Made by a program: the position numbers and the translations under genes. The notes under the pieces were generated by a model. It saw nothing but the letters and a program-made list of their open reading frames with translations. It was not told where the DNA came from and made no database searches. From Sordariomycetes sp. S80-01Y (taxonomy: Eukaryota; Ascomycota; Sordariomycetes): a DNA stretch of 64,000 nucleotides. Within the stretch, counting starts at the first letter, position 1. Each line of letters begins with the position of its first letter. Where the stretch lies: NCBI GenBank assembly GCA_037042185.1, contig JAXQJY010000032.1:1860001-1924000 (forward strand), read 5' to 3'. Positions 56,801 through 64,000 of this stretch are shown piece by piece.

Positions 56801-56875
56801 GCACGTCGCTTACTAGAACACGAGGGCAACATGTTGGAACAGTCGTTGAAAAAACAAGCAGCCGCATCTGGGTAA
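53836..56875 (+). CDS. MSH1: Mitochondrial DNA mismatch repair protein MSH1 (MutS)
   Basis: Two exons, 53836-54258 and 54314-56875, give 994 residues. MSH1 is the MutS homologue that keeps mitochondrial DNA stable in fungi. The N-terminus (MLRSAGAQGLRHRAKHDAW) is basic and suits mitochondrial import. MutS domain I shows FDNCVLLTRVGGFYELYFEH, with the mismatch-contacting aromatic-x-Glu region as GFYEL, and continues after the intron as AGFPFFQLDRFLKILV. The ATPase has Walker A TGPNMAGKST (about 788), Walker B/signature DEIGRGTTPEDG (about 866) and FATHFHAV. Length and domain order match fungal MSH1 rather than nuclear MSH2-6. The intron is GTAAGT...AAAAG. Confidence 0.94.
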
Positions 56876-57341
56876 GACGGAACAGGAGATAGTCGTTGTT
56901 TGAAGCATGTGCCTGTGGACTTTTGGATGTTAGCTTTGATACCCTTGTAACGATGCGTGCAACAAAATTTTGATTCATGAATTGGAGTCATACAATAGTG
57001 ATGTATAGTGTCATCAGGAGATATCAGGGTTAAAAAGCTCTTGATACGTTTTCATAATCATCCAACGAGGGGGAAAATTGAGAAATGGACTAACCTTTCC
57101 AGGAATGGAAGACGTGCCGCGAACACATGTCACTGAGTAGCACCTTGACGGGGTCTTCGCTCTCTAGCGTTTCACCACCGTACTGAATCATACGTTTCGA
57201 AGATCATGTCTCATTTCGCATCGCAGTGGGCCCTTTCGAGCTGTCCACAGTCTATGTAGTCGTTTGATGTTAAACCCCATAAGTCGCGATTCGAAATCAA
57301 GACCATAACTCCGATCCGTCATCGAGAGCGGACATCTTCGT
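56876..57341. other. Convergent spacer, MSH1 / P0
   Basis: 466 bases between genes ending toward each other, holding both 3' UTRs. No gene seen. Confidence 0.55.
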
Positions 57342-58373
57342 TTAGTCGCTGGGAAAATTGTTAGCAGAAGATCGGAGAATTCACTAAGAAAAACGTACAA
57401 GAGACCACCGAAGCCCTCGTCGTCGGATTCCTCCTCCTCTTCAGCCTCCTTGGCGGCGGGAGCAGCCTCGGCGGCACCACCAGCGGCAGCAGCCGGCGCA
57501 GCGGCGGCGTAAGCGTCAGGGTTGGCGATGCGGTCCTTGAGCTCCTCAATCTCGGGCCAAGAGAAGTCGGTCTCGATGGCGACAGCGAGAACCTTCTTGT
57601 AGCCGTTGACAACGGAGTGGATGACCGAGGGGACGGTGGGGAAGTTGAGCGCCAGGGAGATGGTGGCAATCGTGGTGATGGCCTTGGACAAGGTGCTCAG
57701 GAGCTCGTCCTCGGTGATGTCGAGGACGGAGGCGGGGAAGGTCTGACCCTCGTCGTAGACCTGAGCGATACCCATACCGTAGGTGAAGGGGGAGATGTTG
57801 AGCATGTTCAACAGGGTGGCCTCGGAAGGACCGACCTTGGTACCAGCCTCAACGAGCTTCAGGTCCGTGGTGATTTCAATGGTACCACGAGCAATCTTGG
57901 TGGGGACACCGAGAGCCTGGAAGAAAGAGGTCTTGCCAGGCTCCATACCGGTGTTGCCAGCGGGAACCCAGACATCGGCGGGAGCGAAGGCACCAGCACG
58001 GGCAGGGGCGGCGACGCGGTTGGCGAGAATCTTGTCACGGGTGTCCTTGAGGTCGGAGTTGGTGAAGACGAAACCGATGTTGCCACGGACGTGAGGGAGG
58101 AAACGCTCGTACTCGGGGTGGTCGGCCTGGAAGGTCTTGAGGGCACGACGAACCTGTTCTCGTTAGTCTCTATTGTCCATGGATTGAGCTCTTTTTGAAA
58201 CGCACCATGGTGTTCTTGCCCATCAAGACGACCGCCTGGTTGCGGAGCGAGTGACGGATCTCGTGCATCTGCTGCGAGGAGACATTGTCAATCTCGACGA
58301 TGAAGACCGACTTGTACTCCTCGAGCAGAGCTCGGAGCTTCTCGAAATAGCTGGACTTGTCCTTGCCCCCCAT
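57342..58373 (-). CDS. RPP0: 60S acidic ribosomal protein P0 (uL10)
   Basis: Three exons on the minus strand, 58206-58373, 57399-58153 and 57342-57348, give 309 residues. P0 anchors the P1/P2 stalk on 25S rRNA and recruits elongation-factor GTPases. Conserved parts: [20 protein letters not shown] start, [25 protein letters not shown] across intron 1, [32 protein letters not shown], and GEAT-like region [15 protein letters not shown]. The Ala-rich hinge leads to the stalk tail [11 protein letters not shown]. The last Phe-Asp and stop come from a 7-base terminal exon. The introns have GTGCGT/CAG and GTACGT/GCTAAC/CAG signals. Confidence 0.97.
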
Positions 58374-58742
58374 TGCTTCTTTTTGTATGAAGGTAGGTTG
58401 TTTAAGGGCGAGGTGTCGGGTATATGGGTTGGTTGTAGTGGTTGGAAATGCGGTTGGCGATTGCTCGTGATAATTTTGCGGCCGACCAGGAAAGTGTGCT
58501 GCTCCAATTCCGCTTTAGGGCTTGCGGCGCGCTAGTCCGAATAGGTCAAAGTGTAGTGGAGAAGGCGCCGAGACTCTAAGGTACGTACCTCGGGCGACCC
58601 GCATCGCGACTAAGATTCAATGTCCAGTCTTTTTCAGCAGATCCTGGCGGCTTATTAGAACGGCTCAAGCGCCTTTGTCATGCAGGACTTGGAAATCAGA
58701 TAGTCTCATAGAGTGCTCTCTGTGTCTTCATTCCAAGCCACC
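58374..58742. promoter_or_regulatory. Divergent promoter region, P0 / TRM82
   Basis: 369 bases between two divergent starts, so both promoters lie here. No clear TATA box. Confidence 0.55.
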
Positions 58743-60423
58743 ATGAAGATCCCCTACAACCAGGTCCACATCAATGGCACTGTCCTGTTCGCCGCTCGTT
58801 CTGGCCGAATTCATTCCTTCAGCCTCCCTGATGGCAAACTCGTTGCGGCCTGGCACCATCCTGATGTCGAGAAGGTCTCAAAAGCTGTAGAGAGCAACAG
58901 GGCAGCAGAAACGCCGAGCCTCGCCATAGAAGCCTCTACCGAGGTCAGCATGCCGCAGACGTCACAGGAGGATGACGATGAGCCGCCGGCAAAGCGACAG
59001 AAGACTGCTGTGCAAGAAGATGTAAGCACCTCCAAACCAGCAGAGGAGGCTTCTACGAAAAAGGGTGGGAAGAAGGCAAAGGACCGAAAGAAGGACAAGC
59101 CACGTGTATCTCGCGTGCCCGACCGACCAATTGTCACACATCTCACTAGCACACCTGATGGGAAGCATGTGCTTGCTGTAACGGGCCATGATAAGACGAT
59201 CTGGGTTTTTGAACATGACGGGAAGGGTAACCTGACACCAATCAGCCAAAGGTAGGGTGTTCTGAGCACAGTACCTGACGCCCTTATTAACAGCCAATGT
59301 AGGGCGATGCCCAAGCGACCAAGCGCCATTGAGATCTCCTCAGACTCTCAGATTATCTGCGGCGACAAGTTTGGTGACGTTTACTCCCTACCGCTCATTC
59401 AAGACGCTTCTTGGGTAGCGCAGAAGCCTGCACCTAAGGCTCGCAACAAGCCCGCAGCGAACGAGTTGACGGTGCACTCGCAGCGTAACCTCGAAGCCCT
59501 GAGGGACCAGCAGAAGCAGATCGAGAAAGATCTCCAGGCAAAGGCCGAAGAGAAAGAGGATGGTGTCAACTTCGAGATGCATCTTCTCCTGGGCCACGTC
59601 TCCATGTTGACTGCCCTGACCCTTGGCGAGGAAGACGGCCTAAAGTACATCATCTCAGGGGACCGAGATGAGCATGTCAGGGTCTCTCGCTATATACCCC
59701 AGGCACACGTGATTGAGAACTTCTGCTTTGGGCATGAGCACTTCATCGGCGCGCTTCACACCCCGCCCACGAGACCAGAGATCCTTGTCTCGGGTGGTGG
59801 CGACAACGAGCTCTTTGTTTGGAAATGGCTTGGCGGCGAGAAGCTCTCTACAACGAGTGTCCTTACCCTGGCCCAACAGATCAATCCAGAACTGAAGAAG
59901 GTCGCCGTTACCAATTTGTACTCCCTCGAGTATGGGACTGAATCCGGCAAACTGACATATATCCTAGCTATCTGCGAAGGGTAAGCCCTGTCATACCCTC
60001 ATCAACATAACATATTGACAAAAGCGCAGGATCAAAGCCATCTTCTCATGGCAGTTAAATGGTGAAAATATACTTAATCACCCAGGCGTCACGCAGCTTC
60101 CTGGCAATCCCCAATCCCTCGCCGTCGAGCAATGCGAGGATATAACCCCCAAGATCGTCGTGGCCTTGGACCCCGGAAGCGAGGTTCCTGCAAAGAGTGT
60201 ACAAGTCTTTTCTCTGACGCTTAACGAGGGTCGTCTGTCCGTCGATTCTATCGCTCACGTCGAGGAGGAAGCCGTCGACACTCCTGATCTGGAGATGAAT
60301 CCGGAGGAGGTCGGGAATTTGCTCTATAATATCGAACATCTGCGGAAGCAGAAGGAGATCGAAGGCGAAGGACTCGATGAAGGAGGGGAGGAGGAGCTGT
60401 CGGAACCGCAAGCTGTTGAATAG
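58743..60423 (+). CDS. TRM82: TRM82, WD40 subunit of the tRNA m7G46 methyltransferase
   Basis: Three exons, 58743-59251, 59303-59980 and 60030-60423, give 526 residues. TRM82 stabilises the catalytic TRM8 and with it forms m7G46 in many tRNAs. Beta-propeller blades are visible: ARSGRIHSFSLPDGKLVAAW, LTSTPDGKHVLAVTGHDKTIWVFE, DSQIICGDKFGDVYSLPL, LLGHVSMLTAL, ISGDRDEHVRVSRYPQ-like (actual RVSRYIPQAHVIENFCFGH) and EILVSGGGDNELFVWKW. The GDRDEHVRVSRYP-type blade is characteristic of TRM82/WDR4. A Lys-rich insert (KKGGKKAKDRKKDKPRVSR) at about 110-130 is typical of fungal members. Both introns are GT-AG and phase 2. Confidence 0.92.
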
Positions 60424-61154
60424 TGTTGAGTATAGTCTAGATAGTGGTGAGTGGCAGAAGGGAAGGCTATTGGCGAGGCACCGGTACAGTAACAGGAGTG
60501 AGGCAGTGTTACTAGGTAGATACTAGTAGTAGTAGCATTGGCAGCAGCAGTGGCAGCAGCAGTACCTGGCCAGTCATAGTACCAGACAGTGGACAGCCCA
60601 AGTGAAGCGAGCAACAGTGTGCAGTGCATTGCCCACTGCCACTGCCCCGCGGGTTGCCCCTTAAAAGGACAAGTTTTTCAACTCGCTGCTCCTTGAGTGA
60701 TCATTCCCTCTGTCATCAACACAACCTCCAGCCTTATCACTGGGACCTGGGTGTTGCAAACCATCAGTTCACATCCCGACCTTTGAGACGCGTTTCCTTT
60801 CACTCGTCTAGAGTACAAGGCCAAGGTTGATCTTTGAACAGAAAGGCCTAATCATCGCACGCGTTGTTCCGTTCGCCCCTTTATTTTCCTACCCTCACCC
60901 CAACGAACTTCACAGCTTTAACTTGCTTCGAAGCTCATCCCCTTGTTCACCACCTGCTCACTCGACACGGTCTTTGACACGCACTCTTTGGTGCACCTGG
61001 AACGATCACTTCTGAGCCTCTACCTGTTTCAGAGACCTCACAGAACCATCGCCCGTTACACCCAAACATCCTAGGCTGTATGGGCGAGCACCGTCAACGC
61101 ATCAACGAACACAAAGTTCTTTACCCCCACTAAGTGATTAGCTCCACGATCATC
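60424..61154. other. Spacer between TRM82 and the gene at 61155
   Basis: 731 bases between genes on the same strand. Small GCA/GTA triplet runs occur at about 60520-60565. The right part (60650-61150) is C/T-rich and probably the leader of the next gene. No separate gene supported. Confidence 0.5.
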
Positions 61155-62031
61155 ATGTCGTCGTATGTATTCTCACTCCTCATTCGAGCCCGCGTCCCGT
61201 AAGGGGGATCAGTTCGAAAGACTGTTTCACAATAGTTCCCGAACATAAATACAGCCTTGCGAAACCCAGGTACTGATTGTATCCAGCTCGCCCGCCTTTC
61301 CGGAGTTCGAAACCCTAAAGAGGGTCCCTCGGGCAACCTTCGAAGGTCTGCGTCGACTATACGACAGCCTCCAAAACACTTTGACCCAAGAGGAGAAGGA
61401 GGTCTTTGTCGCCATCGTCCCCCGCTGCCACTTGTCCGGCACAACCACGAAGCTTTCCAGTATCTCTCCAGGGAGGTACCTCAACAGTGGCTCCGAGACG
61501 GTGACGCGTTCGCACATTTACGTGCTAACACACATTTTCGGGTACACGGCAGTGGTCGAGAACAAGAAATTCTGGCCTGAATTCGTCCAGAGGTTTCCCG
61601 AGGACGCCGCAAGATTCATAGCCTCAGCCAACAGCGAAGGGACTCGGCGTCCACGTGCACAAATCGCAACATTTGCGGAAGAAGAGGACGGCGAAACATC
61701 CAGCACCCAGAGAAAGCGCACGAGATCGAGCACTGCCAAAGACGAAGACCAGGATGACTCCGCTGACAAAGCCATGACACGGACTGCTCCCACCGCCCGT
61801 GGCGTTTGGACTGGCTTTGCCCGTGCTCAGGGCCAACAGGATAGCGCTTCGGAAAGCGAAGAGCCCCGCGATCCATGCCTCAAGGCTGCTTTTGAGCGCA
61901 ACACGAGGCTGGAGAGTGAGAACACTGAGCTCAAGGCAAAGTTGCGAAGGCTCGAAGCGGAGATTGAGGAACTCAAGGACAGCAAGTCAGGTCCAGGTCA
62001 AGAGGAACCTGAGGAATATGAGTTCTTTTGA
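61155..62031 (+). CDS. Small unrecognised protein with C-terminal coiled coil
   Basis: Two exons, 61155-61162 and 61287-62031, give 250 residues that I do not recognise. The first exon is 8 bases (ATG TCG TC), then a GTATGT donor and a CAG acceptor at 61286. Splicing gives MSSSPAFPEFETLKRVPRAT, continuous with the long downstream frame. Residues 10-95 look folded (FEGLRRLYDSLQNTLTQEEK, VENKKFWPEFVQRFPEDAAR). Residues 100-175 are charged and disordered with a KRTRSS basic patch. Residues 190-230 form a heptad-like coiled coil (AFERNTRLESENTELKAKLR). An acidic end, EEYEFF, closes the protein. It is possibly nuclear, but no function can be assigned. Confidence 0.65.
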
Positions 62032-63821
62032 GATCAAGACCCTGTCGTTTGGGCATGGTGAAGGAGTAGCTGTGGCATTGTACATAACAAGGGGAACAAC
62101 GGAACGGAATCTTGCTGCCGTCAAGGTTCTAGATGGAAGCTAATTCGGCTCTTCCATGTATCTGGCAACTGAATTAAGGTGCATAAGAGCCAGTAATCGA
62201 CGTCGTGGAGGATACAGCGAAACTGACTAGGAAGAGCGTCTTGTGACTTGAAGAGACTCATCTGAAGCCACGCTCGGAAGGAACAAGGACCTAATGAAGG
62301 CACTACTAATACAATCCTTGTTCAACATATATTTTCTTGCTAATTTGAATGATGCGTTTGTTTCGATGGATCGTAGTGGAAGGTCACCATTCTTCGACTG
62401 AAACGGAAGTTACCTTGGCCTCGACAATCCGTAAACGTTCAGATGGAAAATGCAGCTGGGAAAGAAACCACCCAGAAGAACCAAATTTGTGTTGCTCTCT
62501 CCATGGGAAAAGACCATTAGTCTTCAGTTTCGAATACTTTGCGGGCCTCTTTAACTGAACATACACGGAAGTTTCCCATAGGAACAGTGTTATAAGTGAG
62601 CTGTCGCATCTATGTTGTCTCGCGCACGTCAGGCATCATCGAGCAGCGTTTCGCGAACATCACTGACGTTCCATTTATACGTCCGAGCTTCCCTAATTTG
62701 GCAGTTCGTGTCGACCAGAGTGCACCCGCCACTCCAATCACTACAGTGAAGAATCCTCAAGGTGGTTTCGTGGAACGAAGCACAGGACGGGTAGCAGGCT
62801 CAGCTCGACGTGAGGCACAAGTGGTAAAGTATTAGGCGCTACATGGTTTTGTTCAGTTTATTTGACTGCCTTGAGGCCAATTAGGAAGATGTAAGGTAGT
62901 CAGTGACAGCTTTTCGAGTACCCTGAGGTACACGCCAGCTGCCTCTGATCAACAAGCTCGAAGCACGGGGTCTAGTAGCGATGAGACGTTAGGGGCGACC
63001 ATATTGTGACACTTGTGATGTAAGCAAGAACATCAGACGTCCATAGACTTTTTAAGAATATTGTCTGTTCTATTAAGGTCCAACATTCAGCTTCAATCAT
63101 TGTCTGGGGCTGGTCGCTGAACCAAGAATGAAGCTCACGGGGTGGATGTTTACTTCGGGAGCAATGACTGACTCACAAACAGCAGCGACTCCTGGTCCCA
63201 CCGCCTTGTCTGAATTCCTCCCCTTTTCACTTAGAATAGTGCGATGGTCTCGCGGCCTTGACAAAGCGAAGATGAGGAGACGTGGTGCCCGCGGGCAGCT
63301 TTGGGGATTTTGCGGGCCACTCCACCCTTTCACAGGTCATGTTCAGAACAAAGACAGCCATTTCTGAGGGTAGCTTTTAAGTATTAGCTCGCTCACCTGA
63401 TCTGCCGCAAAAGCACGACGAGCAAGTAGTTTGCTTGATGTACGAACGTGGATGAGACAGGTCGATCTCAAATCTGCATGGGTAAACTCAAATTCATTGA
63501 ATCATCGTCTATGTCCTCTAACGCCGACCCTGCAAATCCGCCATGCTCGGCTATCTTCTTCTGCTACATCTCCACTGCCCTGAACACCTCGCCGTCCCCT
63601 TTTCATTATGCGCATGCTTCAACCGCGTTTCAAATCCGAATGTAAAATGTGACGCAGCCTGAGTTGGTATCAATACAGCGAAGGGAGTCGCAGGTCTCGG
63701 AAACAGCGGGTTGCCTCGACCCATTGGGTCAGCAAGAAGGCAACTAATTCTGTGAAGCAAGTCCAGGATTTGCGAAGCCAAGGCATGGGTCACGCCCCTA
63801 GCCGTTCAATTCGCCCATCCT
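62032..63821. other. Intergenic region near the right edge
   Basis: About 1.8 kb between two genes ending toward each other. Frames are short and without recognisable domains. The stretch from about 62150 to 62600 is AT-richer. I see no RNA gene or mobile element. Confidence 0.5.
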
Positions 63822-64000
63822 TTACTGCGAGGCGCACTGCACGCGCTCAGCGCCGGGGTGGCCGTCTTCATCGTCGTCATCCATGACGCCGCCGTTGTTG
63901 AAGACGCGGTTCTGCGATGTGCTGTCCATGTCCTCGAGATCGGCAGGCTCAGTCATAGCGTCTTGCGGGGGCACACTCTGGACTGCAGGACCAGGCAAGA
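63822..64000 (-). CDS. 3' end of an unidentified gene (partial)
   Basis: An open frame runs in from the right edge on the minus strand and ends in TAA at 63822. It covers 58 codons: a Pro-containing stretch (VQSVPPQDAMTEPADLED), then MDSTSQNRVFNNGGVMDDDD and the end HPGAERVQCASQ. The acidic, low-complexity tail gives no family. It is listed because the frame is open to the edge and its composition is coding-like. Confidence 0.45.
   Translation of the reverse strand, partial: LPGPAVQSVPPQDAMTEPADLEDMDSTSQNRVFNNGGVMDDDDEDGHPGAERVQCASQ

Overview
The window reads as a gene-dense, GC-rich stretch of nuclear chromosome from a filamentous ascomycete (Pezizomycotina, most likely a sordariomycete). 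The reasons are: introns are mostly 45-65 bases long with GTAAGT-like donors, GCTAAC/CTAAC branch sites and CAG/TAG acceptors; the conserved proteins have fungal forms (SNT2, mL59, TRM82, NSP1, a 397-residue eIF4A); and genes lie on both strands with no operon logic. No mobile element, virus-like element, CRISPR array, rRNA or convincing tRNA was seen. Exon joins below were worked out by hand from splice signals. Each complete multi-exon model sums to a multiple of three and restores the family's conserved residues.

Layout from left to right: non-coding left edge (1-1231); PRP28 spliceosomal helicase (-); mitochondrial ribosomal mL59 (+); DPH4 diphthamide co-chaperone (+); 14-3-3 (-) with a 5'UTR intron; ATPase inhibitor IF1 (+); nucleoporin NSP1 (-); a LAA2/aftiphilin-like adaptor accessory protein (+); eIF2 gamma (-); an unrecognised four-helix membrane protein (+) behind a 2.3 kb upstream region; eIF4A (-); an F-box/JmjC protein (+); a CUE-like/CCCH/SMR protein (+); a TVP38-like VTT membrane protein (+); a hypothetical protein with three Cys-Pro motifs (-); a 2.5 kb gap; a proline iminopeptidase-like hydrolase (+); a HELQ/POLQ-type DNA helicase (-); a 3.3 kb gap; SNT2 chromatin reader (+); an ENV7/STK16-type kinase (+); AMS1 alpha-mannosidase (-); mitochondrial MutS MSH1 (+); ribosomal stalk protein P0 (-); TRM82 tRNA methyltransferase subunit (+); a small unrecognised protein (+); and the 3' end of a further gene (-) at the right edge.

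Most genes are housekeeping. Translation is well represented (eIF2 gamma, eIF4A, P0, DPH4, TRM82, mL59), but shared location does not imply a shared pathway. I found no biosynthetic cluster or defence island.

The most unusual signal is in the HELQ-like gene. Between the exons encoding the conserved helicase motif, the frame closes only if two back-to-back canonical introns flank a coding exon of two bases (36646-36647). This rebuilds the His-His-Ala-Gly-Leu-Thr motif exactly. Other points of interest are a 7-base last exon completing the P0 tail, a stop-free intron of 48 bases in AMS1, a probable GC-AG intron in mL59, and a hypothetical protein with a Lys-Cys-Pro-Phe-Asp-His motif resembling haem regulatory motifs.
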